Assembly (NCBI GenBank): GCA_046291875.1
Contig: JBKBSF010000006.1
Location: 1 to 64,000, forward strand
DNA: 64,000 nt
Direction: 5' to 3'
Source: SKVR01 sp046291875
GTDB lineage: Bacteria > Bacteroidota > Bacteroidia > Bacteroidales > UBA7960
Part shown: positions 25,501 to 33,597 of the stretch, in pieces
Position numbering within the stretch: the stretch's first letter is position 1
Layout: every line of letters begins with the position of its first letter
Notes under the pieces: generated by a model
What the model saw: only the letters and a program-made list of their open reading frames with translations
What the model was told of the DNA's origin: nothing
The model's database searches: none
Position numbers and translations under genes: made by a program

Positions 25501-26010
25501 ACCCCTTATAGTGACGAGGCCGGCAATTTCATACCTGATCAGTATTACCTATACCGCGGCACCGCCCCTGCCTCCATGCAGCTAATTGACAGTGTGCCCG
25601 GAACCATTATCAGTTTCACAGATGAAAACGTTGACCGACATTACCATTACCAGGTTGCTGTGGTAAATTATTCGGGTTGTGGCGGTGCAACAGCCCCCCT
25701 GATTTCATTCTCTAACAGAGTAGCCAACAGTGAATCCACCAGTGTTCATAACCCTGCATTAACTGCCCGGGATGAACTCATTATTTTCCCTAATCCATTC
25801 CGGGATGTCACTACCATTCGGTTCAGCAATGATGAAAAGCAGCCATTCACCTTCCGCCTTAGCGACCATACCGGCAAAACAGTAATATGGGAGAACAACA
25901 TCTTCAGCAATGAAATTACGCTACAGCGGGCTGACCTAAAACCCGGATTGTATATTATTGAATTGCGCAGTTCGGAAAGATTTATCAGAGGAAAAGTATT
26001 GATTGAATAA
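22561..26010 (+). CDS. Large secreted Ig-repeat adhesin-like protein with T9SS sorting domain
   Basis: The ATG at 22561 gives 1149 residues beginning with a Sec signal (MKPHLLLLHFSIILLLSNIG). Next is an Lcl-type domain at about 113-260 (GYVDWHLPSYQELHRLNQAK; ends VRCIRPF), then four Ig-like domains sharing SYQWFK / EDEGIYSCEI motifs. Three modules of a second type alternate with them (VNAGGDNEFCSGTAY ... YSWTPVDGL ... SYTLTATDQQ). Two FN3-like domains and a C-terminal type A sorting domain (IIFPNPFRDVTTIRF ... GLYIIELRSSERF) follow. The last domain directs passage through the outer membrane by the type IX system. The start lies after a long leader with no recognised promoter. Probably cell-surface adhesion or matrix. 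Confidence 0.92.
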   Translation: MKPHLLLLHFSIILLLSNIGFSQEFTEKVLVGDQVVLKATGAEGPFQWQESSDNTNWTPIDGATESSYTFIAAGTAGDQKYFRAALENTNCDPGEWFYSSVIHHILIDNLSEVEAGDYFRGGIVFNYKTDGTEKRISSTQDDTTGVRWGCVAQYIHTTYEDGQYNTTKIMEDCPERPIAASVCDDSELNGYVDWHLPSYQELHRLNQAKDLVGGFLPKDYWSSTAQGSGLQHLRAWGRLFSLNMSYTRHRNETDPVRCIRPFLTSDVTRSTVVFGELPTAVNITAQPEAIIVCTASPVTLSVTAEGTEPLSYQWFKNGDALIGFTQSALTIEATDLSHEGLYRCEITNACSTVSSQEAELKVIQLIVNAGGDNEFCSGTAYAINASVISNHPEISGTLQYSWTPVDGLDQPDILNPSAQPLQSTSYTLTATDQQECVASDSFHLTVLDPVILQTQPLSQQACPGEDVSFTVSATGTEPVSYQWFKGGEIIANATENTLSLPAITAEDAGIYTCEVTNACGTITSEDADLEVHLPLILLSQPLSQNVCPGGEVIFSLEVSGEEPLSFQWKKNGTNIPDATGSGFVVNNANPEDEGVYICEITNVCGSVASEEAELKVILLTVHAGADNNFCDGESYQVNASALSNHPDASGILLYSWTPATGLNDPNIPNPMAEPLETTTYTLLVTDEAGCTGTGSFTLTLLESLTIISQPIPLSVCLYATATFATEAEGSGPISYQWKKDGQIINDATNNQFIIENTQMEDEGIYSCEITHPCGTMVTEEAGLKVIQLSVDAGQDVHICPGNDTLLQATANSNHPSVSGSFHWVWEPASDLSDATLPNPVANPETQVEYTATATDQLGCSAADMVTVFVRSPFENEQICMVSVDTLNHKTTIVWSKTPEEGSAGFNIYRSTETETWEMVGHVAFDEPPFFMDETSQPNSLAERFKIAVVDTCGNESAKSYYHSPLFLQLTESATTMELQWTPYSDEAGNFIPDQYYLYRGTAPASMQLIDSVPGTIISFTDENVDRHYHYQVAVVNYSGCGGATAPLISFSNRVANSESTSVHNPALTARDELIIFPNPFRDVTTIRFSNDEKQPFTFRLSDHTGKTVIWENNIFSNEITLQRADLKPGLYIIELRSSERFIRGKVLIE

Positions 26011-26029
26011 AAACAGTAATCGCACCATG

Positions 26030-26059
26030 CAGCCTGCCTGAACCCTTTCAGGCAGGCTG
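26030..26059. terminator. Bidirectional terminator between convergent genes
   Basis: CAGCCTGCCTGAA and TTCAGGCAGGCTG form a perfect 13-bp stem with a four-base loop. It lies between the plus-strand Ig-repeat gene and the minus-strand YgiQ gene. T-rich sequence follows on the plus strand. Confidence 0.8.
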
Positions 26060-26075
26060 TCGTGTTGCTCTCTTT

Positions 26076-27827
26076 TTACTTCTTTTTTCGAAAGAAATAC
26101 TCTTTTTGGCGGCGTTTCTCTTTGTCGCCCCGTACCACAAACACCTTTTTGCCGGTGTAGGGATCCAGCCCGGTGTAGTACATGGTGGTGGCAAGGGTCA
26201 TGGGAGTTGGGGTAAACTCCTGCACCTGCTCGGGTCGGTAACCCAGTTGTGAAAGCATCTTTTGCAGATCGGCCATATCGCTTTCAAGGGTGCCGGGATG
26301 ACCGGAGATAAAATAGGGAATAAGTTGCCAGGGCAATTTTTCACGCTGGCAGATCTGCCGGAAAATCTTATGGAACTGCTCAAACCCCTCGAAAGAAGGT
26401 TTGCGCATATGCTGCAATACCCTGGGGGCGGTATGTTCGGGGGCTACTTTCAAACGCCCCGACACGTGATGCACCAGCAATCGTTTTATATAAGGGGTAA
26501 GCGCATTGTCGCGATCCTGCTGCGGGCTTTTGTTTAACAACATATCATAGCGAACGCCGCTGCCGATGGTGATCTTTTTCACCCCCTTAATTTTTTCTGC
26601 TTTCTGGTAAAGATCAAGCAGGGGCTTATGATTAAAATCCAGATTCTTGCACGTATTGGGATAGATACACGAAGGCCTTTTACACTTTTGGCACATGGAA
26701 AGGTCCTTTCCCTGCATCCTGTACATATTGGCCGAAGGACCACCCAGGTCGGTAATATGGCCTTTGAAGCCGGGCATTTTGCTAACCAGCTCAACTTCTT
26801 TGAGTATAGACTCCTCGCTGCGGCTCACCACAAACTTTCCCTGGTGCATATTGATGGCGCAGAAGCTGCATCCCCCAAAACAGCCACGGTGAATATTTAC
26901 CGAATGGCGTATCATCTCCCAGGCGGGAATAGGAGGTTTTTTATGGTACCTCGGGTGGGGTTGCCGGGCATAAGGCAGATCGTAGGGCTCATCGGCCAGG
27001 GGGCCTTGTACAGGGGCAAAAGGAGGATTCACCACCACCATTCCATTGCCGCAGGGTTGAAGCAGCCGGGGAGCCTCCATGCTGTTGGAGGCCTCCTCGA
27101 TAAGGCGAAAGGCATGGGCAAAAACCGGCATGCTGTGCAGGCACTCCTCGTGGGAGGGAAGGCTGCGGTCCGGAACATTCTTTATGGGCTGCAACTGTTG
27201 CGGATCCGTAAGAAGAAAGGCAGTTTGGGGCAGGTTGCGAAGAGAACCTACGGGAACACCCTTTGCAGCCAGTTCCAGCAACATTTTCCAGGCTTGCTCA
27301 CCCATGCCGTAGAGCAACAGATCGGCACCACTTTCGGCCAGGATGGAAGGTTTCACCTTATCCTGCCAGTAATCGTAATGGGTAAACCGGCGCATGGAGG
27401 CTTCCACACCCCCCAGCACCACAGGTATATCAGGAAAGAGCTGCCTGAGTATCTTCGAATAAACCGTGGTGGCATAATCGGGACGGTAACCGGCTCTCCC
27501 CCCCGGAGTGTAGGCATCATCGCTGCGACGCCGGCGTAAGGCAGTGTAATGATTAACCATAGAGTCCATACTCCCGGCCGTTACACCAAAAAACAATCGC
27601 GGAGGGCCCAGCTTTTTAAAATCGCGCAGATCGTCGCGCCAGTTGGGCTGAGGCAAGATGGCAACCTTCATCCCCGCTTTTTCGGCCAAACGCCCCATCA
27701 CAGCCACCCCAAAGGAGGGATGATCCACATAGGCATCGCCACTGATGAGAATGATATCCGGCTGATCCCAGCCCAGCTTGTCGAGCTCATCACGTGAAGT
27801 GGGAAGAAAAGGAAGAGGTAAAGACAT
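26076..27827 (-). CDS. YgiQ-family radical SAM protein
   Basis: The 583-residue protein starts with the YgiQ N-terminal (B12-like) domain, with WDQPDIILISGDAYVDHP and GGVEASMRRFTHYDYW. The radical SAM core follows with the iron-sulfur motif CFGGCSFC (Cys316, Cys320, Cys323), then a Cys-rich stretch MCQKCKRPSCIYPNTC and the YgiQ C-terminal region ending in basic residues. The family is widely conserved but its reaction is unknown. It ends at a shared hairpin with the adhesin and starts only nine bases from the stop of the receiver gene at 27837. That upstream gene is on the same strand, so the two probably form one transcript. Confidence 0.93.
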   Translation of the reverse strand: MSLPLPFLPTSRDELDKLGWDQPDIILISGDAYVDHPSFGVAVMGRLAEKAGMKVAILPQPNWRDDLRDFKKLGPPRLFFGVTAGSMDSMVNHYTALRRRRSDDAYTPGGRAGYRPDYATTVYSKILRQLFPDIPVVLGGVEASMRRFTHYDYWQDKVKPSILAESGADLLLYGMGEQAWKMLLELAAKGVPVGSLRNLPQTAFLLTDPQQLQPIKNVPDRSLPSHEECLHSMPVFAHAFRLIEEASNSMEAPRLLQPCGNGMVVVNPPFAPVQGPLADEPYDLPYARQPHPRYHKKPPIPAWEMIRHSVNIHRGCFGGCSFCAINMHQGKFVVSRSEESILKEVELVSKMPGFKGHITDLGGPSANMYRMQGKDLSMCQKCKRPSCIYPNTCKNLDFNHKPLLDLYQKAEKIKGVKKITIGSGVRYDMLLNKSPQQDRDNALTPYIKRLLVHHVSGRLKVAPEHTAPRVLQHMRKPSFEGFEQFHKIFRQICQREKLPWQLIPYFISGHPGTLESDMADLQKMLSQLGYRPEQVQEFTPTPMTLATTMYYTGLDPYTGKKVFVVRGDKEKRRQKEYFFRKKK

Positions 27828-27836
27828 GAAAAGGGT

Positions 27837-28334
27837 TTATCGGAGAATCTGCAGCATACCCAGCAAAACAATACCCAGAGCCAGCACTACAATAAGGCCA
27901 ATAATCACTCTGCGGCTTTTGCGAAGCAATCGGTTCTCCTTTTTGATGTGATATTCGAAGATAATACGCCGCAGCACATTGCGGATCCGCTCTGTGGCAG
28001 CTTCAGATTTTACAACATAATCGTAGGCACCGGCTTTTATGGTATTGGTAGCCACCTCAAGTTTATCTACAGAGGTCAGAAAAACAATCTGCACATCTTC
28101 ATCGATCTTACGAATGCTGCGCAACACTTCCATTCCATCCATATGCCCCTCACCCAGCATATAATCCAGCAGAATAATCTCAGGCTTCAGGTGCATATGT
28201 GCCAGGCAGTCCTCACCATTGCCGAACACCTTGACATTCATGTAATTCTTCCGCTCAAGGCTATGACGAATGGCTGCTGCATAAGCCTCATCATCCTCCA
28301 CAATAAAAATCAGGGTATAGTCAGGTTTTGCCAT
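27837..28334 (-). CDS. Response-regulator receiver domain with a C-terminal membrane helix
   Basis: The N-terminal 120 residues are a CheY-like receiver: IFIVEDDEAYAAAIRH (acidic pair), phospho-acceptor Asp in IILLDYMLGEG, Thr/Ser in VFLTSVD and Lys in YDYVVKSEAA. Instead of a DNA-binding output it continues through a basic amphipathic helix (YHIKKENRLLRKSRR) into one hydrophobic span (VIIGLIVVLALGIVLLGMLQ) and ends. The positive residues before the span predict the receiver on the cytoplasmic face. A receiver tethered to the inner membrane is unusual. It starts the short minus-strand unit with the YgiQ gene and is divergent from the octaheme cytochrome operon. No sensor kinase is adjacent. 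Confidence 0.85.
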   Translation of the reverse strand: MAKPDYTLIFIVEDDEAYAAAIRHSLERKNYMNVKVFGNGEDCLAHMHLKPEIILLDYMLGEGHMDGMEVLRSIRKIDEDVQIVFLTSVDKLEVATNTIKAGAYDYVVKSEAATERIRNVLRRIIFEYHIKKENRLLRKSRRVIIGLIVVLALGIVLLGMLQILR

Positions 28335-28811
28335 AGATCTGTTGTTTCAGTCCACTTATCCTACCAACGAATTTACTATATTTTTACGTAGGCTGTCATG
28401 AAATGTTAATTTTTTTTGCGATTAAATGCTTTAGGCCCAGTTTACGTGAAACTAGTAGTTTGTTTTCGGTTTTTTTAACCTATTTTAGCCATGGCAAATG
28501 AAAGGAACCTTGAAAACCAAAACCATAGCTCAAACACTTCCCTTATACTCCACCCCTTACGGTTCTGTTGCTCAAAATCAAAATTTTTATTCAGACCAAA
28601 TAAAAATAACAGAACAAAAACCTACCTGTCAGCACTTTGCATTGCTATTCATTTTGTTTTTAAACAACAAGCTTTCTTGTTTAAAACAACTACATGTCTA
28701 TATATTTGCATTTGTAAATACGTTTATCAGGGTTTTCATTCCAGGCTTAACCCAATACAACTCTGTTTACCTGCACCATACAATACTAAACCCAACACTA
28801 AATAAAGCAAC
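28335..28811. other. Divergent intergenic region before the octaheme cytochrome operon
   Basis: This gap of 477 bases is AT-rich and contains open frames around 28491-28815 whose translations look random, with no start signal or known motif. It must hold the promoters of the receiver gene (minus) and the cytochrome operon (plus). One good plus-strand promoter is recorded separately; I see no clear minus-strand one. Confidence 0.6.
28676..28708 (+). promoter_or_regulatory. Probable Bacteroidota promoter of the octaheme cytochrome operon
   Basis: CTTG (28676-28679), a 21-base spacer and TATATTTG (28701-28708) fit the -33/-7 consensus with one mismatch in the -33 box. Transcription would start about 95 bases before the cytochrome ATG at 28812, leaving a leader long enough for control. 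Confidence 0.5.
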
Positions 28812-30389
28812 ATGAAGAACACACTTACCTTTATTCTTTCGGTAATTGTTCCTCTGGTGATCATTACCGTGGTATTACGCGATGCATCGCAGGACAACAA
28901 GCTCCTGGCCGAACTGCGTGAAGAATACAGCAAACCCCGTATCCCCGGGGTCGACCACAGTAAACTTGAGGCGCTGCAGCGAGATTTTGACAATCCGCAT
29001 GAAATCACGGCAACCTGCATTTCCTGTCATACAGAACGGGGGCAGGAGTTGCTCAACAGTTTCCATTTTACATGGGAGAGGGAAGATTTCATTGAGGGAC
29101 GTGGAGTAACCTACCTGGGCAAACGCAACCTTCTCAACAATTTCTGCACCGGTATTTTTTCCAACGAGGCTACCTGCAACCGCTGCCATGCGGGTTATGG
29201 CTGGCAGGATAAAAACTTCGATTTCAACAACCAGTACAACGTTGACTGCCTGGTTTGCCACGACAATACGGGCTCCTATGAAAAGCTGCGTGGTGGGGCA
29301 GGTTACCCGGTTCCGGGACAGGATTTCAGATCCATTGTACAAAGCGTGGGGCGTCCTCAGAAGTCCAACTGTGGCTACTGCCATTTTCATGGAGGTGGAG
29401 GAAACAACGTAAAACATGGCGACCTGGAGGAAGCCCTGCTTACAGCGTCGCGACAGGTAGATGTGCACATGGGAGTGGATGGGGCCAACCTGGCCTGTGT
29501 AGATTGCCACACTGCTGAGAACCATGTAATGAAAGGTCGCTATTACGGTGTTTCGTCTGCCAACACCCGCAGGGCCACTTGCGAGCAATGCCACACTGCA
29601 ACTCCACACCTCAATACTATGCTCAATACCCACGTAGCCAAAATTGCATGTCAGACCTGCCACATCCCCGAATATGCTAAAGTGAATGCAACCAAAATGT
29701 ACTGGGACTGGTCTACTGCAGGAGAATTGCAGGACGGAAAAGTTTTCGAACTCTTTGACGAACTGGGTAATCCCATTTATCAATCCATCAAAGGAGATGC
29801 AGCATGGCAAACCAACGTGGTGCCTGAATATTTCTGGTTCAATGGCACTGCCGATCATTTTCTGCTTTCCGACCTGGTAGATACCACCGAAGCCTTCCTG
29901 CGTATCAACACCCTGTTTGGAAGCTACGAGGATGCACAATCGCGAATCTACCCTGTAAAAGTACACCGTGGCCGCCAGCCTTACGATCCGGTTTATATGA
30001 CCATTCTGCAAGCCAAATTGTGGGACCGCGAGGCAGGCAAAGGCGCCCTTTGGCTCGATCTGGACTGGGCAAGGGCACTGGAAGAAGGGATGAAGTATCT
30101 CGACCGCCCCTACAGCGGCACCTGGGATTTTGTTGATACAGAAATGTACCTTCCTGTAAACCATATGGTTTCGCCTGCAAGTGAAGCATTACAGTGCCAG
30201 GATTGCCATACCCGCACCAACAGCCGCATGCAGTTTGTGCAGGGAGCCTACATACCGGGCAAAACCACTTTTGCCGCTGTAGACACCATGGGTGTATTGC
30301 TGATCATCCTTTCCTTTGCTGGAGTGGCAACCCATGCACTGATCCGTTTTATTTCACAGAAAAAGAACAAGCAATCCAAAACTATTTAA
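28812..30389 (+). CDS. Octaheme c-type cytochrome, tetrathionate reductase family
   Basis: The 525-residue protein has exactly eight CxxCH heme-binding motifs, starting at residues 69, 122, 146, 187, 229, 257, 280 and 462. The spacing, with seven hemes in the first 285 residues and one near the C-terminus, is that of the octaheme tetrathionate reductase (OTR) family. OTR reduces tetrathionate and, in vitro, nitrite and hydroxylamine. An N-terminal membrane helix (about 7-22) and a second C-terminal helix (about 492-512, VDTMGVLLIILSFAGVATHA) place the hemes in the periplasm and anchor both ends. It is the first gene of a seven-gene operon and is followed after three bases by a b-type cytochrome that can feed it electrons from quinol. 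True substrate not shown by sequence. Confidence 0.93.
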   Translation: MKNTLTFILSVIVPLVIITVVLRDASQDNKLLAELREEYSKPRIPGVDHSKLEALQRDFDNPHEITATCISCHTERGQELLNSFHFTWEREDFIEGRGVTYLGKRNLLNNFCTGIFSNEATCNRCHAGYGWQDKNFDFNNQYNVDCLVCHDNTGSYEKLRGGAGYPVPGQDFRSIVQSVGRPQKSNCGYCHFHGGGGNNVKHGDLEEALLTASRQVDVHMGVDGANLACVDCHTAENHVMKGRYYGVSSANTRRATCEQCHTATPHLNTMLNTHVAKIACQTCHIPEYAKVNATKMYWDWSTAGELQDGKVFELFDELGNPIYQSIKGDAAWQTNVVPEYFWFNGTADHFLLSDLVDTTEAFLRINTLFGSYEDAQSRIYPVKVHRGRQPYDPVYMTILQAKLWDREAGKGALWLDLDWARALEEGMKYLDRPYSGTWDFVDTEMYLPVNHMVSPASEALQCQDCHTRTNSRMQFVQGAYIPGKTTFAAVDTMGVLLIILSFAGVATHALIRFISQKKNKQSKTI

Positions 30390-30392
30390 CCC

Positions 30393-31124
30393 ATGGCAAA
30401 AACTGAGAAAGTATACATTTACAAGTTGTACGAAAGGTTCTGGCACTGGACCCAGGCCTTTCTGATCTTCTTCCTGGCTTTAACAGGATTTGAGGTTCAT
30501 GGCTCTTTCAGCTTTTTTGGATTCGAGGCAGCTGTTGATCTGCACAACAAAGCGGCATGGGCATTTATTATCCTGACCATTTTCACCATCTTCTGGCATT
30601 TCACCACAGGGGAGTGGAAACAATACCTGCCCACTACCCAAAACCTGAAGGCACAAGCAGAGTATTACATTCTGGGAATTTTCCGCAATGCCCCCCACCC
30701 CACCCGCAAAACCATCCTCAGCAAGCTCAACCCCTTGCAGCGTTTGGTATATCTGTCGCTGAAGATCCTGGTGTTTCCGGTAATGATTGCCAGTGGACTT
30801 GCCTACATGTTTTACCGTTATCCCAGCCAGGGAGAGATCAAAGAGCTGGGCATACAAAGCCTGGAAAGAGTTGCCCTGGCGCACACCATCGGTGCTTACA
30901 TACTGGTTGCATTTGTAATTGTGCACCTTTACCTGATCACTACAGGCCACACAGTAACTTCCAACCTGAAGGCCATGATCACCGGATGGGAGGAGCTGGA
31001 AACAGAAGAGGGAGAGGCTCCCGTTTCCAAAACGGTAAAAGACCCCGTTGGAGAAAACCTGAACGACACTGCAGACATGCACAACAAGAGCATTCCTAAT
31101 TCGGATAACACACAAGAAATCTAA
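30393..31124 (+). CDS. Cytochrome b561-type membrane subunit (quinol-linked)
   Basis: This 243-residue protein has four main TM helices (about 17-35, 53-71, 118-140, 161-182) with histidines in positions typical of di-heme b cytochromes of hydrogenases and thiosulfate reductases: His18 (RFWHW), His51, His69 (FWHF), His164 (LAHTIG) and His178 (IVHLY). It should oxidise menaquinol and pass electrons to the octaheme protein encoded three bases upstream. The C-terminal tail of about 45 residues is acidic and polar, presumably cytoplasmic or disordered. Start chosen at the ATG at 30393. Confidence 0.88.
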   Translation: MAKTEKVYIYKLYERFWHWTQAFLIFFLALTGFEVHGSFSFFGFEAAVDLHNKAAWAFIILTIFTIFWHFTTGEWKQYLPTTQNLKAQAEYYILGIFRNAPHPTRKTILSKLNPLQRLVYLSLKILVFPVMIASGLAYMFYRYPSQGEIKELGIQSLERVALAHTIGAYILVAFVIVHLYLITTGHTVTSNLKAMITGWEELETEEGEAPVSKTVKDPVGENLNDTADMHNKSIPNSDNTQEI

Positions 31125-31135
31125 AGACAAAGAGC

Positions 31136-32401
31136 ATGAAACATTTAGTAAAGCAAAGCCTACTTGTAGTTCTGTTTATTTGCAGCACAATGGGTCTTAA
31201 GGCCCAGTTCAGCATACATGCCGACCTAAGCCCCCGTGCCGAACTCCGCCATGGCTACCGGCAATTGCCCAAGGAAGATGAAAAAGCTGCCATCAATGTA
31301 AACCAACGCACCCGCCTGGCTTTTGGATACCAGCATGAGAGTTTACGAATGCATATATCTTTTCAGGAAGTGCGTGTATGGGGTCAGGAGGTGCAGCGTC
31401 AGCACAATGCCAATGTGGCGGTGCACGAAGCCTGGGGCGAACTGCTGTTCAACCCCAACCTTTCCCTGAAAGTGGGTCGCCAGCACCTGCGCTACGACAA
31501 CCAGCGCTTTTTCGCCATCAACGACTGGATCCCTATGGGCCAGAAACACGATGTAGCACTACTCAAAGCCAAACTGCCCTCAGGAGAGTTGCATTTTGCC
31601 ACTGCATTCAACCAACCCGCATCGGCATTTCAAAACAACTTCGGCACACTATATAGCATCAACAACTACAAATACATGAACTTTGCCTGGTTCAACACCT
31701 CGCTGAGCGAAAACACGAAATTGAGCCTGCTAGCTGCAGCAGATGGTTTTGAGGGGGAAAACAACCCCAATACACTCTATGTACGCGGCACCTGGTCGGC
31801 TTACCTTACCAGCAAACTGGGGGGAGTAGATCTGATGGTCAACCCCGCAGTGCAACACGGGAAAACCCGCGGAGCACGTGATATTGCAGCATGGTATTTC
31901 CGAACTGATGCATCCCTTTCACTTATGGAAAACAGCACATCGACCCTGGGCCTGGAGATATTTTCGGGCAATGACCCACAGGATGGCTCAAAATACCGTG
32001 CCTTTGACGCATTGTATGGCGCTGGCCATCTCAACAATGGCTTTATGGACTATTTTACCCTGATCCCGCAGCACACCCGCCAGGCAGGTCTGGTAAATCC
32101 ATTCATCAAAAACAACTTCAAGGTCACGCAAAAAACATCATTGGATGCCGACCTGCACCTGTTCTTCATCCAGAACGATTTCTTCCAGGGCCCCGATAAG
32201 ATCAGCAAATACCTGGGTACAGAAATCGATCTTACACTCAACTACCGGTTCAACGACTTCACCCGGATCATCGGAGGTTTTTCCTGGATGTTTGCTTCAG
32301 AGTCCATGGAAGTAATCAACCGGGGCGCCGACAGCGGCTCACACAAAGAGCCTGCTTATTTTGCATACATCATGCTCAGGATACGCCCCAAACTCCTTTA
32401 G
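31136..32401 (+). CDS. Outer-membrane beta-barrel (porin/alginate-export-like)
   Basis: After a Sec signal (MKHLVKQSLLVVLFICSTMG, cleavage near LKAQ) the 421-residue protein alternates aromatic and polar residues in strands throughout. It has motifs common in alginate-export-type barrels (RTRLAFGYQHESLRMHISFQ and WGELLFNPNLSLKVGRQHLR) and ends in a short strand (YIMLRIRPKLL). Such barrels let small anions or sugars pass. It lies 11 bases after the cytochrome b, inside the sulfur operon, so a role in admitting a sulfur oxyanion to the periplasm is reasonable but unproven. Confidence 0.8.
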   Translation: MKHLVKQSLLVVLFICSTMGLKAQFSIHADLSPRAELRHGYRQLPKEDEKAAINVNQRTRLAFGYQHESLRMHISFQEVRVWGQEVQRQHNANVAVHEAWGELLFNPNLSLKVGRQHLRYDNQRFFAINDWIPMGQKHDVALLKAKLPSGELHFATAFNQPASAFQNNFGTLYSINNYKYMNFAWFNTSLSENTKLSLLAAADGFEGENNPNTLYVRGTWSAYLTSKLGGVDLMVNPAVQHGKTRGARDIAAWYFRTDASLSLMENSTSTLGLEIFSGNDPQDGSKYRAFDALYGAGHLNNGFMDYFTLIPQHTRQAGLVNPFIKNNFKVTQKTSLDADLHLFFIQNDFFQGPDKISKYLGTEIDLTLNYRFNDFTRIIGGFSWMFASESMEVINRGADSGSHKEPAYFAYIMLRIRPKLL

Positions 32402-32436
32402 AACAAACCCTATACACCTAACCAAATAGCAGAACC

Positions 32437-33516
32437 ATGATCACCTTTTTAAAAAACACAAGTCTTGCACTTACCCTGATGGTTTTCCTGGCAGCATGCT
32501 CAGGTACCCAGAAAGAGCAAAAACAAACCTCCCAGATCAATGAAGCGGAGATTCTGCTGCAATATCTTGAGGAGAATGGCGACATTGTAAACCACCCCGA
32601 CATACCCTTTTTTATCAATGCCGAAGAGATACACAACAGCCAGAATGGCTCCAACATACTGGTAGTTGATGTTCGCTCTGCCCGCGATTACAGGCGTGGT
32701 CATATTGCCCATGCTGTAAATGTGCAACCTGCAGACATTCTCTCGTACTTTGAAGAAAGCATAGAACCCAATAGCTTCAGCAAGATTGCCATTGTATGCA
32801 ACAACGGCCAGCTTTCGGGTTATGTGGCAGCCATCCTTCGGATGCTGGGCTACAACAATATTTTCAACATGCGGTTTGGCATGAGTGCCTGGCACGACGA
32901 CATTGCCCGCAGACACTGGTATGCCAATATCTCCGACGACTTGCTGGGCAAGTTGGAAACCACACCTCACCCCAAAAATGAGCCAGGCAGTCTGCCTGTT
33001 TTACAAACCGGCAACACCGATGGCTACAGCATTCTGCGCAGCCGCGCTGCGAAAGCTCTCAATATCAACTGGGAAGATGTGGTAATTGATTACCTGGATG
33101 TGCTGGAGCAACTGGAAGACTACTACCTGATCAATTACTGGCCCATAAGCCTTTACGACCAGGGGCACTTACCCGGTGCAATCCAGTATAACCCCAAAAA
33201 AGCATTCAGAAGCGAGGAAGACATCCATACTCTTCCCACAGACCGCCCCCTGGTGGTGTATTGCTTTACCGGACAGAATGCGGCCTATGCCAATGCTTTT
33301 CTGGCTGTGATGGGATACGATATTCGAAGCCTGGAGTATGGTGCCAACAGCTTCATCCATCAAACCATGCTGCTTACCCAGCCTCCGGGCCGCGCCTTCT
33401 CCGAGAGGCATGTAAAAAACTTCCCCCTTCAGAGGGATGGATTGCAGCAGATGACCCAACAGCGCAACGTTCCTTCGGAGAAGGTAGAGGTTACCACTGC
33501 ACAGGGTGGTTGCTGA
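32437..33516 (+). CDS. Periplasmic lipoprotein with two rhodanese domains and a C-terminal Gly-Gly-Cys
   Basis: The signal peptide ends in the lipobox FLAAC (Cys21), so the protein is lipid-anchored outside the inner membrane. Rhodanese domain 1 (about 72-160) has DVRSARDYRRGHI and active-site Cys121 in CNNGQLSG. Domain 2 (about 215-310) has GHLPGAIQYNP and Cys276 in CFTGQNAA. Both keep a catalytic cysteine, so sulfur transfer is likely. After a disordered tail the last three residues are GGC (359 residues). Two other rhodanese proteins in the same operon share that tail. Rhodaneses move sulfane sulfur as a persulfide; the tail cysteine might accept or pass it on. Confidence 0.92.
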   Translation: MITFLKNTSLALTLMVFLAACSGTQKEQKQTSQINEAEILLQYLEENGDIVNHPDIPFFINAEEIHNSQNGSNILVVDVRSARDYRRGHIAHAVNVQPADILSYFEESIEPNSFSKIAIVCNNGQLSGYVAAILRMLGYNNIFNMRFGMSAWHDDIARRHWYANISDDLLGKLETTPHPKNEPGSLPVLQTGNTDGYSILRSRAAKALNINWEDVVIDYLDVLEQLEDYYLINYWPISLYDQGHLPGAIQYNPKKAFRSEEDIHTLPTDRPLVVYCFTGQNAAYANAFLAVMGYDIRSLEYGANSFIHQTMLLTQPPGRAFSERHVKNFPLQRDGLQQMTQQRNVPSEKVEVTTAQGGC

Positions 33517-33597
33517 GTTTTATCCTGCCTCCCGCCGGCCCTACAGCCCGGGAGGATTTATTTTTTTTGACCCGTATTTCTAAATTGCAATAATAGT

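Noticed and set aside
28491..28815. Two overlapping frames of about 105 codons before the octaheme gene
   Set aside because: AT-rich, random-looking translations in the leader of the operon, with no signal or domain; they also overlap the promoter.
28875..30164. Minus-strand open frame of 429 codons
   Set aside because: Shadow of the octaheme cytochrome, which has eight heme motifs on the other strand.
33514..33516. Selenocysteine instead of a stop after GGC in the rhodanese lipoprotein
   Set aside because: The terminal Cys is an ordinary TGC before TGA; one of the other two proteins ends with TAA, and no extended frame with domain sense follows.
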